Assembly: GCA_937998305.1 (NCBI GenBank)
Contig: CALLDL010000120.1
Coordinates: forward strand, 1 to 64,000
Length of the DNA stretch: 64,000 nucleotides
From: an uncultured Desulfobacterales bacterium
GTDB taxonomy: Bacteria > Desulfobacterota > Desulfobacteria > Desulfobacterales > UBA11574
Reading direction: 5' to 3'
The position numbers and the translations under genes are program-made. The notes under the pieces are model-generated. The model saw nothing but the letters and a program-made list of their open reading frames with translations. It ran no database searches and was not told the DNA's origin. Below, piece after piece: positions 19,889 through 29,834 of this stretch (its first letter is position 1; the number at the start of each line of letters is the position of its first letter).

Positions 19889-20090
19889 TTATAACCTCCA
19901 GCCCCAGAATTTGAGAAATGTCGCAAAATCCCACATATCCGACGCTTCCCGATTCCAGGGTTTAAGGCTGGTATAAAAGGGATTGTCGGTTTCTTTACTA
20001 TCCGCATAGATCTTGTCGATTCCCACAAAAAAATCAAGACTCCATAGATTCAAAGCAAAAGCTGCTTCATGTTTTATCGGAACGAATGAG
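19889..20090 (-). pseudogene. C-terminal remnant of a decayed gene
   Basis: Reverse strand reads FVPIKHEAAFALNLWSLDFFVGIDKIYADSKETDNPFYTSLKPWNREASDMWDFATFLKFWGWRL*, with no start and an upstream in-frame stop. Confidence 0.45.
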
Positions 20091-20201
20091 AATCAAGAAC
20101 ATTTTTTGATAGACTCTTTGGGGCTATCTTGATATCGATATGCGCTACCCTATAATTTTAAAATTGTGTTTTTATATACTTAAGGAAAGGATTTTTATAA
20201 A

Positions 20202-21041
20202 ATGAGAAATGTAATCCTGACAATCGGAATGATGTTGTGTATATTAACGGCCGGTATTGGATGGACCGGTGAAAAAAAACAAACGGAAAATCCTGTGTAT
20301 GTCATCCAAACAACTCTCGGAGACATTGAAGTGGAACTGTTTCAGAGCGAAACCTCAAAAACCGTCGCCAATTTTATCGGTCTGGCTGAAGGCACCAAGG
20401 AATTTGAGGATAGCAAGACCGGAAAAAAGGTTAAACGGCCCTATTACAACGGCCTGATTTTTCACCGGGTTATCCAGAAATTCATGATCCAGGGCGGATG
20501 TCCTCTGGGTAATGGTCAGGGTGGGCCGGGCTATACTTTTGCCGATGAAATCGATGCCACAGCACTAGGTCTCGGTAAAATAAAAGCGTTCGATTCCCAA
20601 AAGGGCCCCCATCGTTACTTGATGATCCGCAGACAGGAGGACTTTCAGCAAAACATTCTGGTGCCTTTGTTTCGAGCGATGAAAATCAACTCGCAAGAAG
20701 AGCTCGATCAAAGAAAAAAAGAATTTGAGACCAGGCTCGATAAGTTGACGATCAAGGAGGCTTACGAAAATATGGGTTATGTCTATTCCGAAGACGGATC
20801 AGAGCATCCGCCTGTTCGCGGTTCACTGGCTATGGCCAATGCAGGTCCCAATACCAATGGGTCACAATTTTTTATTAATCTGGTGGATACGGACTGGTTG
20901 ACCGGCAAACACACCGTTTTTGGAAAAGTGGTAAAGGGAATGGATGTGGTGGATAAGATCGGAGCGGTCAAAGTCGATTCGAGGCAAAAACCGGTTAAGG
21001 ATGTGAAAATTATTTCCATTTACCGAAAAACATCTTCATAA
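20202..21041 (+). CDS. Cyclophilin-type peptidyl-prolyl cis-trans isomerase, exported
   Basis: [53 protein letters not shown]. Confidence 0.93.
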   Translation: MRNVILTIGMMLCILTAGIGWTGEKKQTENPVYVIQTTLGDIEVELFQSETSKTVANFIGLAEGTKEFEDSKTGKKVKRPYYNGLIFHRVIQKFMIQGGCPLGNGQGGPGYTFADEIDATALGLGKIKAFDSQKGPHRYLMIRRQEDFQQNILVPLFRAMKINSQEELDQRKKEFETRLDKLTIKEAYENMGYVYSEDGSEHPPVRGSLAMANAGPNTNGSQFFINLVDTDWLTGKHTVFGKVVKGMDVVDKIGAVKVDSRQKPVKDVKIISIYRKTSS

Positions 21042-21145
21042 TGTATGATTTTTTGTAGCCTAATTTTTTATTATGGTCGTTAAGTCACGAGAAAAAACGA
21101 TATATTGCCTTTGGTGCGGGGCTTGTTCGGATTTGGAGAATTAAA

Positions 21146-22267
21146 ATGGGGTTTTGTCTTATGGAGGGAAATGAAGCAATAGCCTGGGGGGCGATTGATT
21201 CAGGATGCCGTTTTTTTGCAGGGTATCCCATCACTCCGGCAACAACCATATTTAATACCATGCTTAAGCTTTTGCCACCTCTGGGAGGCATCTGCCTTCA
21301 GGGTGAAGATGAAATCGCTTCCATCGGCTACTGTTTAGGGGCGTCCATGGGGGGCTTGAAGGCCATGACCGCCACATCAGGACCGGGAATAAGCTTGTAT
21401 AGTGAGCATATTTCTTTTGCCATTGGAAGCGAGATTCCCATTGTCATTGTGGATGTCCAACGGCTTGGGCCGTCTACCGGCTCGGCCACCCGGGGTGCTG
21501 ACGGTGATATTCAATTTTTGCGCTGGGGCAACAGCGGAGGATTGCCTGTTATTGTACTGGCCCCTGTGGATGTTAGCGACTGCTATTTGCTGACCATTAA
21601 AGCCTTTAATCTTGCTGAAGAATTTAGGTGTCCGGTATTTATTGCCTCCAACAAAGAGATCGCCATGACCCGTGAAAATCTGAACATGGATGCCGTTGAT
21701 GTGCCCAAAATTATAGAACGTATATCCCCACCGACCGGAAAGCCGTTTATTCCTTTTGAAGTGCCTTTAGAAAGTAGGATTCCTTACTTTTTACCTATCG
21801 GCGGTGATGTGATCGTTCGTCAGACCTCTTCGACGCACGGGGCCGACGGCTACATAACCACCGATTCCGATGAAATTGCCCGGGTTCAGGACAGACTCAA
21901 AACCAAGCTGACCTCTAAAGTTAAAAGGTTCAGTTTTCACGAATCTTTTCTGGAAAAAGATGCGGACACACTTCTTTTGACATATGGGATTACCGCCCGG
22001 GCTGCCCGTGATGTATACCAAGTGTGTAAAAGCTCGGAAAGTCCCATTTCGCTCCTTATTCTCAAAACCCTCTGGCCGGTGCCTGAAGAATTAATTAAGG
22101 AAAAAGCAAAGCATGTTCAGCGGGTTGTTGTGGTGGAGATGAATCTCGGACAGTATGTTCGAGAAATAGAGCGGATTCTGCCAGATAAAACCATCGATTT
22201 TTTGGGCCAAATGGACGGACGTCTGATATCCCCGAACCAAATATTGGAGGCTTTGGCTCATGGGTAG
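21146..22267 (+). CDS. korA: 2-oxoacid:acceptor oxidoreductase subunit alpha
   Basis: GNEAIAWGAIDSGCRFFAGYPITPATTIF, TATSGPGISLYSEHISFA. Confidence 0.88.
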   Translation: MGFCLMEGNEAIAWGAIDSGCRFFAGYPITPATTIFNTMLKLLPPLGGICLQGEDEIASIGYCLGASMGGLKAMTATSGPGISLYSEHISFAIGSEIPIVIVDVQRLGPSTGSATRGADGDIQFLRWGNSGGLPVIVLAPVDVSDCYLLTIKAFNLAEEFRCPVFIASNKEIAMTRENLNMDAVDVPKIIERISPPTGKPFIPFEVPLESRIPYFLPIGGDVIVRQTSSTHGADGYITTDSDEIARVQDRLKTKLTSKVKRFSFHESFLEKDADTLLLTYGITARAARDVYQVCKSSESPISLLILKTLWPVPEELIKEKAKHVQRVVVVEMNLGQYVREIERILPDKTIDFLGQMDGRLISPNQILEALAHG

Positions 22268-23555
22268 TTTGTTAAACAAAAGCAGGCCGCCGGTTTTCTG
22301 TCCGGGGTGTTCTCATGACCGGATAACCCAAACCCTCGATCGAGCTTTTCTGAACATGGGACTGAGAGGAGAAGAGATTGTTATTGTCTCCGACATTGGA
22401 TGTTCAGGACTTTTTGACACCTTTTTTAACACCCATGCATTTCATGGCCTTCACGGCAGGGCGCTGACCTATGCCACTGGTTTGAAAATGGCCCAACCCA
22501 ATCTTCATGTCATCGTAACCATGGGAGACGGAGGTCTGGGTATCGGCGGTGCCCATGTCCTTTCTGCATGTCGTCGCAATCTTGATTTGACACTTTTGGT
22601 ATTGAACAACTTCAATTTTGGGATGACCGGCGGACAGTTTTCGGCAACCACCCCATCGACCGCCCAGGTGGGGTCCGGTTTTTTAAACCGCTTGGAGCTT
22701 CCTTTTGATGTATGCCGGGTCGCAGCATCGGCAGGGGCTGCCTATGTCAGACGCTGTTCCGGGTTTACAAAAAATCTTTGGAAAGAGATAGAAAATGCCG
22801 TTCGTTTTGACGGTTTTTCTGTCCTTGATATCTGGGGAATATGCCCGGGGCGCTACACCAAACGCAACAAACTCACACCACAGATCATTGAAGAATCCCT
22901 CGCCAAAATGCCGCCGATCAAAAATCCGGTGCCTGAAAACCAAAGAGAAGAATATGGGCGCCACTACAGAAACCTGGCTGCCGGACAAAAACAGGTTTCA
23001 CCGCCTAAGAAAATGACGGCGCAATTCGACCCTATTGAACGAAAAAGAATGGATGTGGTTATTCTGGGTAGCGCCGGTCAGCGGATCATCACCGCCGGTG
23101 AAATCTTGTGCCTGGCAGGGCTTACAGCCGGGTTTCAAACCACTCAGAAAAATGAGTACAATATCACCGTTCTTAGGGGGCCTTCCATAACGGAGGTGAT
23201 TCTGTCTCCACAAGCAATCGGTTACACGGGCATCGAACGACCGGATGTTATTCTGGCGTTAAGTCAGGAAGGGGTGGATCACCGGATAGGTCTTTTTGAT
23301 TCGCTGGATAATTCGGTCCTGGTCCTCCAGGCCCCTGGGGTTTCCATTCCATCCTGTAAAGCCGAAATTCTTCAACCAAACTTTAAATCACAAAAAATCA
23401 AATCCACTGACTGGGCCCTGGCCGCCTTAATCGTCCTTGCCAAAATAAAAAGGGTCATTCATCTTGAGATGCTTAAAACTGCCCTTAAATACAAATTCAG
23501 GAATAAAATTATGAATTCTTCGCTTGATCTTATTGAACGAGTTAGGGCAGACTAA
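22260..23555 (+). CDS. 2-oxoacid:acceptor oxidoreductase subunit beta (TPP) fused to gamma domain
   Basis: PPVFCPGCSHDRI, MGDGGLGIGGAHVL, NFNFGMTGGQFSATTP then C-terminal VILGSAGQRIITAGEILCLAGL gamma domain. Confidence 0.88.
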   Translation: MGSLLNKSRPPVFCPGCSHDRITQTLDRAFLNMGLRGEEIVIVSDIGCSGLFDTFFNTHAFHGLHGRALTYATGLKMAQPNLHVIVTMGDGGLGIGGAHVLSACRRNLDLTLLVLNNFNFGMTGGQFSATTPSTAQVGSGFLNRLELPFDVCRVAASAGAAYVRRCSGFTKNLWKEIENAVRFDGFSVLDIWGICPGRYTKRNKLTPQIIEESLAKMPPIKNPVPENQREEYGRHYRNLAAGQKQVSPPKKMTAQFDPIERKRMDVVILGSAGQRIITAGEILCLAGLTAGFQTTQKNEYNITVLRGPSITEVILSPQAIGYTGIERPDVILALSQEGVDHRIGLFDSLDNSVLVLQAPGVSIPSCKAEILQPNFKSQKIKSTDWALAALIVLAKIKRVIHLEMLKTALKYKFRNKIMNSSLDLIERVRAD

Positions 23556-23668
23556 ATTTTTGTAGGATAACGAAAAATTGATCATGGGCATTATGTGAAC
23601 TTTTTTATAGAGCACATTATTCCATCCTGTTTTATTCAATAACTTCCCCTATTTTAACTGTTACCCAA

Positions 23669-23685
23669 ATTACATGTTGTGTAAT
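23669..23685. promoter_or_regulatory. Inverted repeat ATTACA-N5-TGTAAT, candidate activator site
   Basis: About 105 bp upstream of the second sigma-54-like promoter; shares half-sites with 831-854. Confidence 0.4.
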
Positions 23686-23789
23686 AAATGTAATAACAAT
23701 TATGGTGTTTGCTTCATAATTTGTTGTGATATTTTTTTGAAGTTAAAGTAACTACTTGAAATTTAAAGGAGCAAATTAATTGTTTGATT

Positions 23790-23805
23790 TTGCATGATTT
23801 TTGCA
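23790..23805 (+). promoter_or_regulatory. Sigma-54-like promoter (TTGCATG-ATTT-TTGCA)
   Basis: Same spacing and near-same sequence as 945-960, upstream of the second PEP-CTERM ORF. Confidence 0.55.
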
Positions 23806-24061
23806 TGTCCTATAGAGATATAGTCAGTATAAAAAAACTTAACTTCAACCTTTTTGCTGCATTCGATTCTTGGCGAGTTCCTTTTAAACTTCACTGAGAA
23901 ACCCTTAAAATATAGCATGTGTTGCTTTCAACAAAATAATTATTCTTTGTTAGAAGCTTAAAAAATATTCGGTTATCCATTTATCCAAAGTAACACGGAT
24001 GATCTTTTAAACGTTCACCGTGAATCGTTCTTAATATATCTGCTTTGTTTGGAAAAGTATT

Positions 24062-24250
24062 ATGAAAAAAAACTTCGTCGCCTCGGTGCTTTTAATTATA
24101 TATATATTCGGGTTTATAATTATCTCGACAGTTTTTGCTGATAATGGGGTAATTGACTCAATCTCCGTTCCAGAGCCTGCCTCCTTGTTCCTAATGGGAG
24201 TTGGTTTGGTTGGTCTTGCAGGGTTTGGACGCAAAAAATTTAAAAAATAG
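24062..24250 (+). CDS. PEP-CTERM sorting domain microprotein (62 aa)
   Basis: Signal peptide, then VPEPASLFLMGVGLVGLAGFGRKKFKK. Confidence 0.9.
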   Translation: MKKNFVASVLLIIYIFGFIIISTVFADNGVIDSISVPEPASLFLMGVGLVGLAGFGRKKFKK

Positions 24251-24256
24251 CTTACT

Positions 24257-24406
24257 TTGAATACTCCATTGACTAATAATAACGATAGGCGTTCGGGTGT
24301 TGATAGACGTCAATTTTCATATTATGCACATATTCCAGAACGAAGGTCTGGTAAAGAAAGGAGAATTAAGTTCGATAGAAGACTAAAACTGAGCAAATCA
24401 AAATAA
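24257..24406 (+). CDS. Arg-rich 49-aa microprotein, TTG start (LNTPLTNNNDRRSGVDRRQFSYYAHIPERRSGKERRIKFDRRLKLSKSK)
   Basis: Same length as and 31/49 identical to the ORF at 1311; same position 6 nt after the PEP-CTERM ORF. Confidence 0.72.
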   Translation: MNTPLTNNNDRRSGVDRRQFSYYAHIPERRSGKERRIKFDRRLKLSKSK

Positions 24407-24424
24407 TAAAAAGGACTTCAAACC

Positions 24425-24454
24425 GGCAGGGTCAATTATGACGCTGCCTTTTTT
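24425..24454 (+). terminator. Terminator of PEP-CTERM/RR cassette 2
   Basis: GGCAGGGTCAATTATGACGCTGCCTTTTTT. Confidence 0.8.
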
Positions 24455-24619
24455 CAAGCCACCTCAAAAATACATCTAACGCCCAATTACAGCGTTGCGA
24501 GTCTCTTCAAAATGCTCACTACTCCCATGTATGCTCCGCTTTTTCATATGTTACACGTTGACGCCTACGGCGTCTCGCGCCTTGTCCTTGAACGTAATTT
24601 GCATTTTTGAGATGGCTTG
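24455..24619. repeat. MITE-like element with terminal inverted repeats
   Basis: CAAGCCACCTCAAAAATACA ... TGCATTTTTGAGATGGCTTG; internal palindrome GACGCCTACGGCGTC. Confidence 0.65.
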
Positions 24620-24664
24620 TCGTTTTTAGGGACTTATCACCAGAAAAACAAATCCGTTCAATGA

Positions 24665-25516
24665 TTGTATATGCTTAAAAACACATTTCTCCATATTCCG
24701 GGAATCGGAATCAAAACAGAAAAACGATTATGGAAATCCGGAATTTACAACTGGGATTTTTTTTTAAACAATCGGAAAACGGATATACCGCCAAAGAAAC
24801 TCGACACCAGGTCCGAATGTTTAAAAGAATCAATAAATCAAATGGCGTCTTTGAATCCAAACTACTTTGCCGAACTGATACCTGCAAGTCATCACTGGCG
24901 CTTTTTCCCGGAATTTCGAAATGCCACCGTCTATCTGGACATTGAAACCACAGGATTGAATCGTTATTATGAAACCATTACCACCATTTCACTCTATGAT
25001 GGCAAATCGATTTTCTATTATGTCAAAGATCAAAATCTGGACGACTTTCCTGAGGATATAAAACAATACAAAGTCATTGTAACTTATAACGGAAAAAGTT
25101 TTGATGTTCCGTTTATTGAAAGGTATTTTAGCATTCAGTTGAACCAAGCGCACATTGACTTGAGATATATTCTGGCGAGTTTGGGGTATAAAGGGGGTCT
25201 GAAATTTTGTGAAACCCGGTTGGGATTCAACCGGGGAAATTTAACGGATATTGATGGATTTTTCGCAGTCCTGCTTTGGTATGACTATTTGAAAAACCGG
25301 AATGAAAAGGCATTGGAAACTTTGTTGGCTTATAATATTCAAGATGTCCTGACCCTTGAGATGTTGATGGTGATTTCCTACAATTTAAAAATCAAGGACA
25401 CCCCGTTTTACCGAAACAGTTTACCGGAGCCGATTTTACCGAAATCACCCTTTCGTGTGGATATGGAAACGGTGGAGAGGATCCGATCCGAGCAAATCTA
25501 TTTCGGGTTTGCTTGA
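24665..25516 (+). CDS. YprB-like ribonuclease H-like exonuclease domain protein
   Basis: VYLDIETTGLNRYYETITTISLYDG, VTYNGKSFDVPFIERYF, NIQDVLTLEMLM. Confidence 0.85.
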   Translation: MYMLKNTFLHIPGIGIKTEKRLWKSGIYNWDFFLNNRKTDIPPKKLDTRSECLKESINQMASLNPNYFAELIPASHHWRFFPEFRNATVYLDIETTGLNRYYETITTISLYDGKSIFYYVKDQNLDDFPEDIKQYKVIVTYNGKSFDVPFIERYFSIQLNQAHIDLRYILASLGYKGGLKFCETRLGFNRGNLTDIDGFFAVLLWYDYLKNRNEKALETLLAYNIQDVLTLEMLMVISYNLKIKDTPFYRNSLPEPILPKSPFRVDMETVERIRSEQIYFGFA

Positions 25517-25757
25517 ATCTGAAAAAATATGGCGCTGGTCCTTCGAGGATAACATCAGAAAAAAACACAATTATTAAATAAGCTTACATAAACCTAAAAT
25601 TTTTCCACCTTGACACTATCCCTCCATTTATTTATACCTAAGCTGAGCGTTTCAAATTTTAAAAGGGGATAAAATATCTTTTATTTTTAATGAATTATCT
25701 TTATTTATATTTATTGTTTTTATCTCAAATATAATGCCATTTATTGGTTAGGATCAT

Positions 25758-27209
25758 TTGCCCATGCCTTTAAAAAACACAAAAGAATTTATCAAAAAAC
25801 TTGAATCCGAGGGCGAACTGAAAAGGATCTCTGCAGAAGTGGATCCTGTATTGGAAGTGACTGAAATTGCCGATCGGATAAGTAAAAACCATGGCCCGGC
25901 ACTGCTTTTTGAAAATATCAAAGGTTCTTCGTTTCCGCTGATAATTAATGCCTTCGGCAGTTTTCGACGAATGGAGATGGCACTGGGATGCGATTCCTTT
26001 GACGATATCGGCCGACGCATCGAATCACTCATAAAAATGAAACCCCCCGGCAGTTTCACCCAAAAAATTAAAATGCTCCTTGATCTCAAAGCACTGTCGG
26101 GGGTTACACCGAAGAAAGTGAAACGGGCGCCATGCCAGCAGCAGGTCTATGACCTAAAAGGCCCCCTATTGGAAGTGCTTCCCATACTCACCTGCTGGCC
26201 TAAAGATGGCGGCCCGTTTATCACGCTTCCCATTGTCATCACCAAAGATCCGGATACGGGCATTCAGAATTTGGGCATGTACCGCATGCACAAATATGAT
26301 CATGCGACCACCGGCATGCACTGGCAGTACAATAAGGACGGCAACCGCCACTTTGACAAATACAAATCGAGGGAAAAGCGCATGGAGGTGGCGGTGGCCC
26401 TTGGTGGATCACCTCTGGTGACATATTCGGCAACAGCGCCATTGCCCCCTGATATGGACGAGTTGTTACTGGCCGGTTTTATCGGATCAAAACCCATAGA
26501 AATCACCCGGGGCAAAACCATTGACATCTTTGTTCCGGCAGAATCCGATTTTGTCATTGAAGGATATGTGGATCCGAACGAGGATCGTATCGAAGGCCCT
26601 TTTGGAGATCATACCGGATTCTATTCTCCTGCGGACCGTTATCCGGTATTCCATGTCACCTGCATAACTTGCAGAAATGACGCTGTTTATCCGGCGACCA
26701 TCGTGGGAAAGCCCCCCATGGAAGACTGCTACATGGCCAAGGCTACGGAAAGGATTTTTCTGCCGGCAATAAAAATGATCATTCCGGAAATCGTGGATAT
26801 GGAACTCCCCATGGAGGGTGTATTTCACAACTGTGCCCTGATCGCCATTGACAAGAAATTTCCCGGTCAGGCCAAGAAGGTTATCAGCGCCCTCTGGGGG
26901 CTAGGACAGATGGCTTCCACTAAATATATTGCAGTATTTGACAAAGATATCGATTTGCGAGATTCACGGACAGTGGTCTGGAAGCTTTTAAACAATGTCG
27001 ATCCAAAAAGGGATTTATTATTATCGGAAGGCCCCCTGGATGCACTGGACCATTCAGCACCGTATCCGAATTTTGGCGGAAAAATGGGAATAGATGCCAC
27101 GCGGAAAACCCGTGAAGAAGGCATGGGAAGAGAATGGCCCGATGAGATCAACATGTCTGAAGAGATCATAGAAAAAGTTAACAGCCGCTGGAAAGAATAT
27201 GGATTTTAA
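25758..27209 (+). CDS. ubiD: UbiD-family decarboxylase (menaquinone-associated)
   Basis: QNLGMYRMHKYDHATTGMHWQ, EGPFGDHTGFYSPADRYPVFHVTCIT. Confidence 0.92.
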   Translation: MPMPLKNTKEFIKKLESEGELKRISAEVDPVLEVTEIADRISKNHGPALLFENIKGSSFPLIINAFGSFRRMEMALGCDSFDDIGRRIESLIKMKPPGSFTQKIKMLLDLKALSGVTPKKVKRAPCQQQVYDLKGPLLEVLPILTCWPKDGGPFITLPIVITKDPDTGIQNLGMYRMHKYDHATTGMHWQYNKDGNRHFDKYKSREKRMEVAVALGGSPLVTYSATAPLPPDMDELLLAGFIGSKPIEITRGKTIDIFVPAESDFVIEGYVDPNEDRIEGPFGDHTGFYSPADRYPVFHVTCITCRNDAVYPATIVGKPPMEDCYMAKATERIFLPAIKMIIPEIVDMELPMEGVFHNCALIAIDKKFPGQAKKVISALWGLGQMASTKYIAVFDKDIDLRDSRTVVWKLLNNVDPKRDLLLSEGPLDALDHSAPYPNFGGKMGIDATRKTREEGMGREWPDEINMSEEIIEKVNSRWKEYGF

Positions 27210-28041
27210 AAAATTTTCCGAACTGATTATGATCGAACAGACTCTTTTTGCGCTTCCCTTTGCATTACTGGGGGTACTTTTCGCCGGGGGGGGAACTATT
27301 GGGACCTGGTTCTGGGTGATTATTGCAATGGCGGCTGCCAGAACCGCCGGCATGTCTTTTAATCGGGTCATCGATGCGGGTATTGATGCAAAGAATCCAC
27401 GCACCAGGGATCGGTTGATTCCAAAAGGGGAGGTTCGGCCCAAAACAGTGTGGATGACGGCAGTGATTTCTTCGCTGGTGCTTATAGGTGCCTCATTCAT
27501 GCTGAACAGACTCTGTTTTTATCTGTCGTTCCCGGCGGTTTTTATGCTGTTTACCTATTCCTACTTTAAACGCTTCAGTGCTTCATCTCATTTTTATCTG
27601 GGTTTGGTGGAAGCCGTCGCCCCCATCGGCGGATATATTGCCGTGACCGGAGAATTTACGCGTGTTCCCTTTGTACTTGGATTGGTTATTTTCACCTGGA
27701 TCGCCGGACTCGATATTGTGTATGCGATACAGGATATGGAATTCGATATCAAAGAAAACCTTCATTCCATACCGGTTCGAGTGGGAAAGAAAAAGGCGCT
27801 TTTCATCTCTACCGCCTGCTATATGGTTTCCATAAGCGCCATGGTATATGCGGGTTTTTTAACCCATAAGAATGTCTTTTACTGGGCTGCGGTTGTATCC
27901 GTTGGAATGATATTTTTATATCAGCAGCGGTTGGCCAGGAGCCATAACATTGCGTTGGCGGTAAAAAAATTTTTTAAAGCCAATATGTATATATCCCCGA
28001 TACTTTTTATTGGGACATTTACGGATGTCTTTATCTTGTAG
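27199..28041 (+). CDS. UbiA-family prenyltransferase (MqnP/UbiA-like)
   Basis: SFNRVIDAGIDAKNPRTRDR, GLDIVYAIQDMEFD. Confidence 0.9.
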   Translation: MDFKKFSELIMIEQTLFALPFALLGVLFAGGGTIGTWFWVIIAMAAARTAGMSFNRVIDAGIDAKNPRTRDRLIPKGEVRPKTVWMTAVISSLVLIGASFMLNRLCFYLSFPAVFMLFTYSYFKRFSASSHFYLGLVEAVAPIGGYIAVTGEFTRVPFVLGLVIFTWIAGLDIVYAIQDMEFDIKENLHSIPVRVGKKKALFISTACYMVSISAMVYAGFLTHKNVFYWAAVVSVGMIFLYQQRLARSHNIALAVKKFFKANMYISPILFIGTFTDVFIL

Positions 28042-28102
28042 GGATGGAATTTTCTTTTAATTTTGGACGTTGAACTTGGACATCAAATAATAACAGGAGC
28101 AT

Positions 28103-28714
28103 TTGAATAAAATGATCGTTGTTGCAATTTCAGGGGCAAGCGGCCCGATTATCGGAATTCGTTTAATAGAAGAACTCCTCAATTCAAAAGAACGGGTTGC
28201 CGCCATCGTTTCACAACCGGCCGGCCAGATCATCGAATATGAAATGTTATTTGGAAAAGAGCCTTTTTCATCTTTGAAAGCGCTGCTTGAAAAGCGCGAT
28301 ATAGCAAAAAACATCGATCTTTTGAGCGAGTACAAAAACAATGATTTTTTTGCACCGATGGCCAGCGGATCTGCTGAATTTGAAGCGATGGTCGTGATTC
28401 CCTGTTCCATGAAAACACTGTCTGCCATTGTTCATGGATATGCCGATTCGTTGATGAATCGAGCATGTGATGTGGCACTCAAAGAAAAACGAAGATGTAT
28501 TATTGTGCCCAGGGAAACACCGCTTAGCGTCATTCACACTGAAAATTTACACAAGGCAGCGTTGGCTGGAATAGAAATCGTACTGCCGGTGCCGGGATTT
28601 TACACGCGGCCCGAATCCCTTGATGATGTCATTGACTTTGTTGTGGGCAAGGTGTTGAACCTTTTGGGCAGAAAGCACAACCTGTTTGAAAGCTGGGGAA
28701 AGAAGAAAATATAA
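28103..28714 (+). CDS. ubiX: UbiX-family flavin prenyltransferase
   Basis: MIVVAISGASGPIIGIRLIEEL, VVIPCSMKTLSAIVHGYADSLMNRACDVALKEKR. Confidence 0.92.
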   Translation: MNKMIVVAISGASGPIIGIRLIEELLNSKERVAAIVSQPAGQIIEYEMLFGKEPFSSLKALLEKRDIAKNIDLLSEYKNNDFFAPMASGSAEFEAMVVIPCSMKTLSAIVHGYADSLMNRACDVALKEKRRCIIVPRETPLSVIHTENLHKAALAGIEIVLPVPGFYTRPESLDDVIDFVVGKVLNLLGRKHNLFESWGKKKI

Positions 28715-29834
28715 AATGGCGTTCCCGAATAACATACAAAACAAAAAGCTTCGCAGTATCGCTGAAAAGGTCTCCAGCAATGTTCCGGTGACCAAAGAAG
28801 ATGCGCTCTGCATGCTCAAAACAGATGATATTCTGGATCTTGGCGCCATTGCCAACCATATCAGGACAAGATTGCATGGAAACATCGCATACTACGGCGT
28901 TAACATGAATCTGAATTACACCAATATTTGCGAGTTGAGATGCCCGCTATGCGCCTACTCTTGTGATGAGAACGATGAAAATGCATTTTTACTTTCTTTT
29001 AACGAAATCGAAGAGAGGATACGACGTGCGGTTTCTATGGGGATCGACGAAGTTCACATCGTGGGTGGACTCCATCCAAAACTGACGCTGGGTTATTTCG
29101 AAAAGATGATAAGGCTCATTAAAGAGATAAAACCGGATATGCACATTGTTGCATTTACTGCCGTTGAATATGATTACTTTGCCAAAATAAACAAGGTTTC
29201 TCTGGAAGAAGTGTTCAGGAGGCTGATGGATTCAGGTGTCGAAGCGCTTCCCGGCGGTGGGGCCGAAATCTTTTCTGTGCATGTTCGGGATATCATCGCA
29301 CCCAAAAAAATATCCGGGACAAAATGGTTGTCCGTCATGCGGACGGCCCACAAAATGGGCCTTAAAACAAATGCAACCATGCTGTACAATCATATCGAGG
29401 AACCCGAGGATATTGTCGATCACCTGTCGCGGATTCGTGATCTTCAGGATGAAACTGGCGGCTTTAAAACCTTTGTACCCTTACAGTTTCACGGAGAAAA
29501 TACGAAAATCGATGTCAAACGTTTTACAACGGGCTACGATGATATAAGGATCTATGCCACGAGTCGCATTTTCCTTCACAATGTACCTCATTTAAAGGCT
29601 TTGTGGATGTATGTTGGAGAAAAGATGGCCCAGGTGCTCCTCAAGTTCGGCGTCGATGACATCGGTGCCACCTACCACAATGAAAAAGTGGTTCATGCTG
29701 CCGGTGCACAGACACCCGATTTTGGATCCGAATCGTTTTTAAGAAGACTGATCCATAAGGCTCAACTCATGCCTGAACGAACAACCGCCAGCTACCGAAC
29801 TGTTTCAGCCCATCCGAAAGAGGCAGCGATATGA
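28686..29834 (+). CDS. mqnE: Aminofutalosine synthase MqnE (radical SAM)
   Basis: CELRCPLCAYSCDE, EALPGGGAEIFSVHVRDII. Confidence 0.88.
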   Translation: MKAGERRKYKMAFPNNIQNKKLRSIAEKVSSNVPVTKEDALCMLKTDDILDLGAIANHIRTRLHGNIAYYGVNMNLNYTNICELRCPLCAYSCDENDENAFLLSFNEIEERIRRAVSMGIDEVHIVGGLHPKLTLGYFEKMIRLIKEIKPDMHIVAFTAVEYDYFAKINKVSLEEVFRRLMDSGVEALPGGGAEIFSVHVRDIIAPKKISGTKWLSVMRTAHKMGLKTNATMLYNHIEEPEDIVDHLSRIRDLQDETGGFKTFVPLQFHGENTKIDVKRFTTGYDDIRIYATSRIFLHNVPHLKALWMYVGEKMAQVLLKFGVDDIGATYHNEKVVHAAGAQTPDFGSESFLRRLIHKAQLMPERTTASYRTVSAHPKEAAI

